A stretch of 9,882 nt of DNA. Origin: Desulfuromonas sp. (GTDB taxonomy: Bacteria; Desulfobacterota; Desulfuromonadia; Desulfuromonadales; Trichloromonadaceae). The notes beneath the pieces were generated by a model. That model was not told where the DNA came from, did not search any database, and saw only the letters and a program-made list of their open reading frames with translations. Position 1 is the first letter of the stretch. Each line of letters opens with the position of its first letter. This document shows positions 1 through 7,130 of this stretch, piece by piece. Position numbers and translations under genes: made by a program. The stretch covers positions 1-9,882 of the forward strand of contig JAQYWA010000048.1 in the NCBI GenBank assembly GCA_030145265.1, in the 5' to 3' direction.

Positions 1-2463
1 GCTGTAGCCCTCCCCGCAAGGGTCGTGAAAGCGAGCCGGGTTCCCCTGGCAGAAAACGCCGATCAGGGACCGGACCTTGTTGGGATTGCGGATATTGAAC
101 GCCGGATGGGCCAGCAACCGACGGACTTCGGCAAGGGTATCCGGGCGCCGCGAGCTGGCCTGCAGCATGAACCACTTGTCGAGTACCAGCGGATCCTGAG
201 CCCACTTCTGGAAAAAGGCTTCGAGGGCCTTGGACCGCTGAACGCTGTCGCTGTGCACCAGGCAGCCCAGCGCTGCCAGCACGTCCGTCATATTATCGGC
301 GGTTTCGAACTGCTCAAGGCAGAGGGAGAGCGCCGCCGCATCATCCAGACGCATCAGGTAGGCCAGGCACAGGTTTTTCAGGCTGCGGCGACCGATGGCG
401 GCCGGCGAAAGCTGGTAAGCTCCGATCTCCCGGCAGCGCCGGTAAACGTTGAGCAGATCATCCTGCAGTCGCTCGGCCAGTTGCCGACGCAAAGTTTCGC
501 GAGCTTCGTGGATAGCTCCCGGGTCGATCACGGTCAGCTGCTCGCCGAGGTAAGTCTCGGTCGGCAAGGTCAGAGCCAGGGCCAGCAGCGCCGGGTCGCT
601 GCGTTCGTCACGCAAGGTCTTGGCAAACGCCTCAACGAACGGTTCGTCAAGAGTCGGCACCTTCCCCTGCTGCAGGCTCTTCACCTGCCGCAGCAGCACC
701 CGGCAGGCGAGCTGCTGGCCGGCCTCCCAGCGGTTGAAGGAATCGCTATCGTGAGCCATGAGAAAAGCCAGATCGGCGTCCTGCCAGGGCACCGACAGCC
801 GTACCGGGGCCGAAAAGCCCCGCAACAGCGACGGCACCGGCCGGCAGGGGACGTCAACGAAACGGAAGCTCTCCGCTTCTCCCCGCAACTCGAGCACACG
901 GGTGCCGGCGGCAATCGCCCCCGCTTCCCCCGCGAGGCGCAGCGGGAGGTCACAACCGTTGTCGCCGAGCAGGCCGACAGCCAGCGGGATGTGAAACGGC
1001 TCCTTCTGCGCTTGGTCCGGGGTCGCTGGGCAGCTCTGGCGGACGGTCAGCACAAAGGTTCGCGCCGCGCTGTCGTAATCGGTTTCAACCTGCAGCTCGG
1101 GGGTACCCGCCTGGCTGTACCAGCGGCGGAACTGGTCCAGATCGAGGCCGCCGGCCTCGGCCATCGCCTGCAGAAAATCGTCGGTGGTTACCGCCTGACC
1201 GTCAAAGCGCTGCAGGTACAACCGCAGCCCCCGGCAAAAGCCCTCTGGGCCGAGCAGGGTGTGGTACATGCGGATCACCTCGGCCCCCTTGTTGTAGACC
1301 GTGGCGGTGTAGAAGTTGTTGATCTCCACGTACGACTCGGGGCGCACCGGATGGGCCATCGGTCCGCCATCCTCGGGAAACTGAGCGTTGCGCAGCAGGC
1401 GCACGTCCTCGATGCGCTTGACCGCAGCCGAGCCCATGTCGCTTGAGAACTGCTGATCGCGGAAAACGGTCAGTCCCTCTTTGAGGCTGAGCTGAAACCA
1501 GTCGCGACAGGTGACCCGGTTGCCGGTCCAGTTGTGAAAATATTCGTGACCGACAACCCCTTCGATCCCCTGGTAATCGGCGTCGGTGGCGGTTTCTGGG
1601 CGAGCCAATACGTACTTGGAATTGAAGACGTTGAGCCCCTTGTTCTCCATCGCCCCCATGTTGAAATCGTCGACGGCAACGATCATGTAAATATCCAGAT
1701 CGTATTCCAGGTCGAAGGTTGTCTCGTCCCAGGCCATGGCTTTCTTCAGCGAGCGCATGGCGTGGTCGCACTTTTCCCGGTTGCGTTCCTCGACGAAGAT
1801 CTGCAGCGCCACTTGCCGTCCGGAACAGGTGGTGAACAGGTCGTCAATCCGGACCAGGTCGCCGGCCACCAGAGCGAACAGATAGCTCGGCTTTTTGAAG
1901 GGATCTTCCCAACGCGCGAAATGACGCCCCCCGTCGAGTTCGCCCTGCTCGACCAGGTTGCCGTTGGAGAGCAGCACGGGATAGCGGCCGCGATCGGCAA
2001 CGATGGTCGTGGTGAAACGAGAAAGCACATCGGGGCGGTCGGGGAAATAGGTGATCTTCCGGAAACCTTCGGCCTCGCACTGGGTGCAGAAGTTGCCGCT
2101 CGACTTGTACAGCCCCTCAAGGGAGGTGTTGTCCTGCGGCCGGATCTCTGTTTCGACCAGCAGGGTGAAGGCGTCCGGAACTTCGGCGATACTGAGGGTT
2201 TCGCCGCGGACAAGGTAATCGCCGGGAGTCAGGTCACGGTCATCGAGACTTAAGCGCCTGAGCGCGAGGTCGCGGCCGAAGAGCTGCAGAGTATGCTCGG
2301 ACGAGGCCGCCGCCGGATTGCGCCGGGCGGCTAAACGTGAAGTAACAACGGTGATTGCCTCACCCAGCTCAAAATGGAGATCGACGGATTCAATCAGGTA
2401 GGTCGGCGGGGCATAGTCCTTCAGAAGCACCGCCCGGTGGTCACGGTCTGGCATTGGCTGCAT
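1..2463 (-). CDS. pepN: Aminopeptidase N, M1 family zinc metallopeptidase (C-terminus cut by window edge)
   Basis: Cytosolic aminopeptidase that removes N-terminal residues from peptides in the last steps of protein turnover. Translating the minus strand gives 821 codons without a stop. The exopeptidase motif GAMEN is at residues 270-274. The zinc site is HEYFH, with H306, E307 and H310, and the third zinc ligand E329 lies in LKEGLTVF. The transition-state tyrosine is Y390 in [11 protein letters not shown]. All of these sit nine residues after their E. coli PepN counterparts. Residues near the N-terminus ([27 protein letters not shown]) are typical of the proteobacterial PepN type rather than of other M1 enzymes. 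The ATG at 2463 follows a purine-rich GAGTGAGAGAGA; a second in-frame ATG is at 2454, so the start is uncertain by three residues. By comparison with the 870-residue E. coli enzyme, roughly 60-65 residues lie beyond position 1. It begins 78 bases after the HDOD-GGDEF gene and may share its transcript. Identification is firm. Confidence 0.96.
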   Translation of the reverse strand, partial: MQPMPDRDHRAVLLKDYAPPTYLIESVDLHFELGEAITVVTSRLAARRNPAAASSEHTLQLFGRDLALRRLSLDDRDLTPGDYLVRGETLSIAEVPDAFTLLVETEIRPQDNTSLEGLYKSSGNFCTQCEAEGFRKITYFPDRPDVLSRFTTTIVADRGRYPVLLSNGNLVEQGELDGGRHFARWEDPFKKPSYLFALVAGDLVRIDDLFTTCSGRQVALQIFVEERNREKCDHAMRSLKKAMAWDETTFDLEYDLDIYMIVAVDDFNMGAMENKGLNVFNSKYVLARPETATDADYQGIEGVVGHEYFHNWTGNRVTCRDWFQLSLKEGLTVFRDQQFSSDMGSAAVKRIEDVRLLRNAQFPEDGGPMAHPVRPESYVEINNFYTATVYNKGAEVIRMYHTLLGPEGFCRGLRLYLQRFDGQAVTTDDFLQAMAEAGGLDLDQFRRWYSQAGTPELQVETDYDSAARTFVLTVRQSCPATPDQAQKEPFHIPLAVGLLGDNGCDLPLRLAGEAGAIAAGTRVLELRGEAESFRFVDVPCRPVPSLLRGFSAPVRLSVPWQDADLAFLMAHDSDSFNRWEAGQQLACRVLLRQVKSLQQGKVPTLDEPFVEAFAKTLRDERSDPALLALALTLPTETYLGEQLTVIDPGAIHEARETLRRQLAERLQDDLLNVYRRCREIGAYQLSPAAIGRRSLKNLCLAYLMRLDDAAALSLCLEQFETADNMTDVLAALGCLVHSDSVQRSKALEAFFQKWAQDPLVLDKWFMLQASSRRPDTLAEVRRLLAHPAFNIRNPNKVRSLIGVFCQGNPARFHDPCGEGYS

Positions 2464-2492
2464 TCTCTCTCACTCAATCCGGCACAGCCGGC

Positions 2493-2525
2493 ATTTTAAA
2501 TCACACGGCCCCGCAACGCCGTCAA
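2493..2525 (-). promoter_or_regulatory. Weak candidate promoter upstream of pepN
   Basis: On the minus strand TTGACG (2525-2520, five of six matches to the sigma-70 -35 box) is followed by TTTAAA (2500-2495, 19-base spacer) or TAAAAT (2498-2493, 21-base spacer). Both spacers are longer than ideal. The pair lies in the 78-base gap between the HDOD-GGDEF stop and the pepN ATG, so pepN could be transcribed on its own. Read-through from upstream is equally possible, since I see no convincing terminator in the gap. Confidence 0.25.
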
Positions 2526-2541
2526 TACGACAGGGGGCTAT

Positions 2542-4047
2542 TTACATAGTGGCCACACTGACCCGATTGCGCCCGTTTTTTTTCGACTGATACAGGGCGC
2601 GGTCGGCGGCATCGATCAGCTGCGACTTATCGGTGGCCGCCATTCCCGGCTCGTAGGTAGCCAAACCGATGCTGACGGTAATTTTCACCAGACTCTCGTC
2701 GATTTTCGTCTCCATCTGCTCAACCTTGCGCCGCAGGCGCTCGGCGAACACCTTGCAGCCGCCGGCGTCGGTCATCGGCAGAATCACCGCGAACTCTTCG
2801 CCGCCGTAGCGGGCCACCACGTCCGAGGTGCGCATACTCTCCTGGACCAGCGTAGCCAGCTTGCGCAAAATCAAATCGCCGCCGGGATGTCCGTAGGTAT
2901 CGTTGACCAATTTAAAATGATCGATATCGAACATCATCAGCGACAGGACACTGCCGTAGCGAACGGTGCTGCTCATATCCCGGGTCATCAGCTCCTGAAA
3001 ATAGCGATGGTTGTAGAGCCCGGTCAAACCGTCGCGAAAGGCCAACTCGCGCAGCTTGGTGTTGGCCTCCATCAGCTCGCCGGCCAGCCGTTCGGCCTTT
3101 TCCTTGGCCTGTTTGAACTCCATGACCAGCTGCTCGTAAGACAGGTTGAGGCGCCGCAACTCCTCGTTGGCTTCCTGCAACAGCTGAGAAAAGGGCTTCA
3201 TGTTGCCGGGGTCGATCTCGAAGCTGGAGAGAATCTCGATGCACTTCTCCGCCACCGAGTCGACCATGGCGTCGATCCGTTCCTCCTCGATCTTGAACCG
3301 CTCAACCAGTTCCAGCTTCAGTTCCTGCACCCGTTCGGCGCTGCGGGAACCGTGGTAAACCGAGGCGAGCAGGGCCGACCAGCGCAGCAGGTCGGCCTGC
3401 ATGCGCTGGTCGTCGGTACATTCACCGTCATGATGGTGACGGATCGGACCATAGATGTTTTCCGGCAGACCCCACTCCTGCAGCAGTTCGGCGCCGATCT
3501 CCTGGTGATCGAAACCGAATACTTTTCTTTCCACCTCGGTGACCGGGGCGCCGGTGACCTTCTTCTCGTCGAGCACCTGCAAGTAATCAAGGGGCCGGCA
3601 CAGGAACATGATCAGGATACCGATATCCTGCAACAGGGCGCAGACAAAGATGTCGTCATTCTTGTAGCGCAGCAGCTTGGAGAGCAGTTCCGCACCGACG
3701 GCACAGGTCACCGACTTTTTCCAGAAATATTCGAAGCTGAAGCCCTCGCCCTCGTCGCCCCGCACTTCCTTGGCGATAACGAAAGAGAGCGCGATATTCT
3801 TGAGGACATCGACGCCCAGAACCGACAGGGCTTTCTCGATGGTGTCGACCTTGTTCGGCAGGGCATAATATGAAGAGTTGGCGACCTTGAGCATCTTGGC
3901 GGTCAGCGCCGGGTCGGCCGAAACAATCCGCGACAATTCTGCAAATGACGAATCGTCCTGCTTGACCGCCTCCAGAATCCGCACGGCAATGGCTGGCGGC
4001 GAGGGCAGCTTGACATTGTCCTTATTGAGTTCTTTCAGTCTACCCAT
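2542..4047 (-). CDS. HDOD domain - GGDEF domain protein, probable active diguanylate cyclase
   Basis: A 501-residue cytoplasmic signalling protein with no signal peptide or membrane segment. Residues about 12-210 form an HDOD domain, an HD-like fold without the metal-dependent catalytic residues. Where a true HD phosphohydrolase has HDIG, this protein has QDIG (140-143). A helical, probably coiled-coil linker follows (about 285-335). The C-terminal GGDEF domain starts at RDGLTGLYNHRYF (338-350). Against PleD, the metal and substrate residues D374, N382, D391 and E417 are all present, the signature is GGEEF (415-419), and the inhibitory c-di-GMP site RxxD is R406-D409, five residues upstream. 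It should therefore make c-di-GMP from GTP with product inhibition; the HDOD part is presumably the input or partner-binding module. I chose the ATG at 4047 (MGRLKELNKD) because family homology begins there. A GTG at 4158 would add 37 residues lacking domain character and has no ribosome binding site. The Shine-Dalgarno at 4047 is itself weak. It follows the EF-G gene by 144 bases. Confidence 0.93.
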   Translation of the reverse strand: MGRLKELNKDNVKLPSPPAIAVRILEAVKQDDSSFAELSRIVSADPALTAKMLKVANSSYYALPNKVDTIEKALSVLGVDVLKNIALSFVIAKEVRGDEGEGFSFEYFWKKSVTCAVGAELLSKLLRYKNDDIFVCALLQDIGILIMFLCRPLDYLQVLDEKKVTGAPVTEVERKVFGFDHQEIGAELLQEWGLPENIYGPIRHHHDGECTDDQRMQADLLRWSALLASVYHGSRSAERVQELKLELVERFKIEEERIDAMVDSVAEKCIEILSSFEIDPGNMKPFSQLLQEANEELRRLNLSYEQLVMEFKQAKEKAERLAGELMEANTKLRELAFRDGLTGLYNHRYFQELMTRDMSSTVRYGSVLSLMMFDIDHFKLVNDTYGHPGGDLILRKLATLVQESMRTSDVVARYGGEEFAVILPMTDAGGCKVFAERLRRKVEQMETKIDESLVKITVSIGLATYEPGMAATDKSQLIDAADRALYQSKKNGRNRVSVATM

Positions 4048-4191
4048 GTCGCTTTTCCGGAGGAGAGAAGGGCACATACACTGGCGCAAGACAAAAGCGA
4101 ATTCTAAACATACCAAATTCTTGCCGGGCTGACCACGGAAAGTTTCGACCGACAGCACGCTGCAAGAGATGAGGATATGCCCCGAAAAAAA

Positions 4192-6258
4192 CTATTTCAG
4201 ACCAAAACGCTTCTGCACCTCGGCCGGAGCATCGTCATAGTGGGAAAATTCCATAGTGAAGGTCCCCCGCCCCTTGCTCGCACTGCGCAGTTCGGTCATG
4301 TAGCCGAACATCTCAACCAGGGGAACCCTGGCGCGGATCACCTCAATGTCGCCACGGGAATGCATGCCGTCGACCCGGCCGCGCATCTGCTGCAGCGAAC
4401 CGAGCACCTTGCCGGCATATTCCGCAGGCACGGTCAGCTCGAGACTCATAACCGGCTCCAACAGCATCGGCTGACCTTCGCGGGCGGCCATCACCATACC
4501 GCGCTGGGTGGCGGCCCGCAGACCGAGCTCGGTGGTCACCCCCGGCACAAACGGCGCTTCCGCGACTTCGATCGACAGGTCGGTGAGAGGATAACCGGCC
4601 ACCGGCCCTCCGGCACAGACCGCGTCCAGCCCCTGCCGCAGCACCTGGCGAAACTCCGCCGGCAACGGGGAGGCTTCCTCCTCGGGCAGACCCACCCGCA
4701 GCCCCTCGCCACGCGCCAGTGGCGTCAGCCGCAGCAGCACCTCCCCCTCTTGCACCTTGCCGTCGATCTCGCGATGAAACCGCTCGCGCCACTCGGCGGC
4801 CCGACCGAGGGTTTCCCGGTACACGACCTGGGGCCGACCGGTCTTGACCTCGACCCCGAAATCCCGGGCCAGCCGCGTGGTGATCACTTCGAGATGCAGT
4901 TCGCCCATGCCGACCAGAATGGTCTGCCCGGTTTCCTCATCCTCCCTGACCTTGAAGGTGGGATCTTCCCACTGCAATTTCTCCAGTGACGGCAGCAGTT
5001 TGTCCCGGTCATCTGCCCCCTTCGGCTCGACCGCCAGCGAAACCACCGGCTCGGGGCAGGACAGTCCGGACAGCAGCAGCGGATGATCGCTGCGACAGAG
5101 CGTGTCTCCGGTCAGTACACTTTTAAGCCCGGCCACAGCGACGATATCCCCTGCTCCCGCTTCGTCGAGACGCTCGCGACGATGGGCATGCATGCGAAAC
5201 AGTCGGGCGACTTTTTCATGGCAGCCCCGATTGCTGATCCAGACCGCTTCCCCGGCCCTGAGTGTGCCGGAATAGATCCGCAGATAGGTGAGCTTGCGTC
5301 CCTCGTCGGAAAGCACCTTGAAGGCCAGGGCGCACAACGGCCCCTTCAGATCGCTCGCCAGCGGCTCTTCGAGCTCGAGTTGCTGCGGATGGCGCGCCAG
5401 CGCCGGCGGCACATCGAGGGGCGAGGGCAGAAAATACCCGATCGCTTCGAGCAGAGGCTGAATACCCTTGTTCCGCAACGCCGAACCGAGCAGCACCGGA
5501 AACAACTGGCACTCAAGAGTGCCCCGGCGCATGGCCGCCAGCAGCCGCGAAGCTTCAACCGGCCGCCCTTCAAGAAAATCGGCCAGGATGCTGTCATCCC
5601 AATCGGCCGCCGCCTCAACCAGCGCCTCCCGGGCAGTCGCGACCTCGTCAGCCAGTTCCTGCGGAATGGCATCGGCATGCACGGTGACCCCCTGGTCAGT
5701 TTCATCGAACAGCAGGGCCTGGCCGGAAACCAGGTCAACCACCCCGGAAAAGCTGCCTTCCTGGCCGATCGGCAACTGCAGCAGCACCGGTCGGGCCTGG
5801 AGACATTGCGACATCTGCTCGAGCACGGCCCGGTAGTCGGCGCCGATGCGGTCCATCTTGTTGATCAGGCAGATGCGCGGCACCCGGTAGCGGTCGGCCT
5901 GGTGCCATACCGATTCGCTCTGCGGCTGCACCCCCTCGACGGCACTGAAAATGGCTACCGCACCATCAAGCACCCGCAGTGAACGCTCGACCTCGATAGT
6001 GAAATCAATATGTCCCGGGGTGTCAATCAGGTTGATCCACAACTGCTTCCAGCGACAGCTGGTATTGGTCGCAGTGATGGTGATGCCCCGCTCCTTTTCC
6101 TGGTCCATCCAGTCCATGGTGGCGGAACCGTCATGCACCTCGCCCATTTTATGAATTTCGCCGCAATAATAGAGAATCCGCTCGGAAACCGTGGTTTTCC
6201 CAGCGTCGACATGGGAGATGATCCCGATATTGCGAACAGACTGCTGTTCCAGATTCAT
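4192..6258 (-). CDS. fusA: Elongation factor G paralogue, EF-G2 type (probable ribosome-recycling GTPase)
   Basis: A 688-residue translational GTPase with the full EF-G domain order. G motifs: P-loop SHVDAGKTT (15-23), switch I RGITI (58-62), DTPGH (79-83), NKMD (133-136) and the G5 region [10 protein letters not shown] (258-267). Domain II follows (about 305-390), then domain III with EDPTFKV and GMGELHLEV (450-458), domain IV (about 480-605) and domain V ending [10 protein letters not shown]. Domain IV is diverged: the SGGRGQYG loop of normal EF-G reads IDGKVQEG (498-505), and the HDVDSSE tip carrying the translocation histidine reads VPGVTTE (571-577). These positions, and the phrases [20 protein letters not shown] and LCALAFKVL, resemble mitochondrial EF-G2, which with bacterial spdEFG2 proteins splits ribosomes with RRF rather than translocating. 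That role is inferred. The gene stands outside a str operon (no rpsL, rpsG or tuf nearby), consistent with a second copy. Its start is supported by GAGGTG just upstream. fusA is the EF-G family symbol; this is likely not the main copy. Confidence 0.93.
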   Translation of the reverse strand: MNLEQQSVRNIGIISHVDAGKTTVSERILYYCGEIHKMGEVHDGSATMDWMDQEKERGITITATNTSCRWKQLWINLIDTPGHIDFTIEVERSLRVLDGAVAIFSAVEGVQPQSESVWHQADRYRVPRICLINKMDRIGADYRAVLEQMSQCLQARPVLLQLPIGQEGSFSGVVDLVSGQALLFDETDQGVTVHADAIPQELADEVATAREALVEAAADWDDSILADFLEGRPVEASRLLAAMRRGTLECQLFPVLLGSALRNKGIQPLLEAIGYFLPSPLDVPPALARHPQQLELEEPLASDLKGPLCALAFKVLSDEGRKLTYLRIYSGTLRAGEAVWISNRGCHEKVARLFRMHAHRRERLDEAGAGDIVAVAGLKSVLTGDTLCRSDHPLLLSGLSCPEPVVSLAVEPKGADDRDKLLPSLEKLQWEDPTFKVREDEETGQTILVGMGELHLEVITTRLARDFGVEVKTGRPQVVYRETLGRAAEWRERFHREIDGKVQEGEVLLRLTPLARGEGLRVGLPEEEASPLPAEFRQVLRQGLDAVCAGGPVAGYPLTDLSIEVAEAPFVPGVTTELGLRAATQRGMVMAAREGQPMLLEPVMSLELTVPAEYAGKVLGSLQQMRGRVDGMHSRGDIEVIRARVPLVEMFGYMTELRSASKGRGTFTMEFSHYDDAPAEVQKRFGLK

Positions 6259-6262
6259 GCGT

Positions 6263-6268
6263 CACCTC
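6263..6268 (-). promoter_or_regulatory. Shine-Dalgarno of the EF-G paralogue
   Basis: The minus strand reads GAGGTG four bases before the ATG at 6258, with the GAGG core six bases away. This is the clearest ribosome binding site in the window and fixes the EF-G start. Confidence 0.7.
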
Positions 6269-6292
6269 GAAAAACTATAATGAACTCTGGAT

Positions 6293-6320
6293 AGTATACC
6301 CCCTATACCCAGCCAGGCAA
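6293..6320 (-). promoter_or_regulatory. Candidate sigma-70 promoter of the EF-G paralogue
   Basis: On the minus strand TTGCCT (6320-6315, four of six matches) and TATACT (6298-6293, five of six matches) are separated by 16 bases. The pair sits in the 83 bases between the phosphodiesterase stop and the EF-G ATG, leaving a leader of roughly 25-30 bases. A small inverted repeat, GTATA-CCCCC-TATAC (6294-6308), overlaps the -10 box and spacer. Confidence 0.42.
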
Positions 6321-6341
6321 GGGTAGACCGGATCGTCGGAC

Positions 6342-7130
6342 TCAGGTCGGATCGTACTGGAAGACCAGGCGCTGACCGTCGTAGGCCAGTTCCGTGCCGA
6401 CCGGCATCAAGCGGGCATGCCGTGAATAGTCAACGTCGTGACTGAGATGGGTGAGAATGGTCCGGCGGGCACCGATCCGCTCGGCGAGGGCCAAAGCCTG
6501 GGGGATATTCAGGTGGCTGGCATGGGGCTTGAAACGCAGGCCGTCGATGATCAGGATTTCGATCCCGGCAAGATCAGCCAGGGTCGTTTCAGGAATGGAA
6601 CTGCAATCGGTGAGATAGGCAAAGGGGCCGATGCGGTAGCCGAGCGAGCGGCCGGGACCATGCAGCAGGGGCAGAGGGGTGATTTCGAGGCCGAACAGGG
6701 TAAAAACGTCAGCAACGACATGCGGCTGCAGGCGGGGCCGGTAGCCCGGTTCGTCGCCGTCGTCGAAAATGTAAGCGAACACCCGGCGCAGCACCTCAAG
6801 GTCCTCGCGGGATCCGTGAATGGGTATCGCCTCGCCAGAGGCCAGGTTAAAGGGGCGCAGGTCATCGATGCCGTTAACATGGTCGGCATGGGTGTGGGTG
6901 TACAGCACGGCATCAACTCGGGTGATCTTTTCGCGCAGGGCCTGTTGCCGCAAGTCGGTGGAAGTATCGATCAGGATGTTGCGGCCGGCGAACGAAACCA
7001 GGATGCTGCAGCGGGTTCTCTGGTTCTGCGGCGCAGGCGAGGAACAGACGGGACAGGAGCAGGCGGGCACCGGCACCCCGGTACTGGTGCCCGAGCCGAG
7101 GATGGTCACCGTGATCCGTCGGCCGCTCAT
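6342..7130 (-). CDS. PhnP-like metallo-beta-lactamase-fold phosphodiesterase
   Basis: A 262-residue soluble hydrolase of the metallo-beta-lactamase fold, closest by motif to PhnP, the phosphoribosyl 1,2-cyclic phosphate phosphodiesterase of phosphonate breakdown (about 252 residues). It opens with the glycine-rich turn GSGTSTGVP (12-20). The dinuclear metal site is THTHADH, with H79, H81, D83 and H84, plus H157, D175 and H228. The extra structural zinc site of PhnP is also present: C24, C26 and C29 in CSCPVC, with H231 in LTHLSHD. The substrate is uncertain: no phn genes are nearby, and this family includes nucleotide and cyclic-phosphate phosphodiesterases of unknown physiological substrate. 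The ATG overlaps the chemoreceptor stop codon (ATGA at 7130-7127), so translation is probably coupled to that gene. It is followed by 83 bases before the EF-G gene. The fold and metal chemistry are secure; the precise reaction is not. Confidence 0.9.
   Translation of the reverse strand: MSGRRITVTILGSGTSTGVPVPACSCPVCSSPAPQNQRTRCSILVSFAGRNILIDTSTDLRQQALREKITRVDAVLYTHTHADHVNGIDDLRPFNLASGEAIPIHGSREDLEVLRRVFAYIFDDGDEPGYRPRLQPHVVADVFTLFGLEITPLPLLHGPGRSLGYRIGPFAYLTDCSSIPETTLADLAGIEILIIDGLRFKPHASHLNIPQALALAERIGARRTILTHLSHDVDYSRHARLMPVGTELAYDGQRLVFQYDPT

Noticed and set aside
25..1446. Long plus-strand open frame of 473 codons
   Set aside because: It lies antisense to pepN, whose minus-strand frame carries the full catalytic motif set. 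Its protein is rich in Gln, Arg and His with no recognisable domain, as expected of a shadow frame in GC-rich DNA.
4048..4158. 37-residue N-terminal extension of the HDOD-GGDEF protein from a GTG start
   Set aside because: There is no ribosome binding site before the GTG, no domain character in the extension, and HDOD homology begins just after the ATG at 4047. It is more likely untranslated leader.
4169..4191. T run just after the EF-G stop as an intrinsic terminator
   Set aside because: No GC-rich hairpin precedes the seven T residues on the minus strand, so it does not meet the terminator pattern.
5083..5982. Plus-strand open frame of 299 codons opposite the EF-G gene
   Set aside because: It is antisense to conserved GTPase motifs and lacks any protein-family signature.
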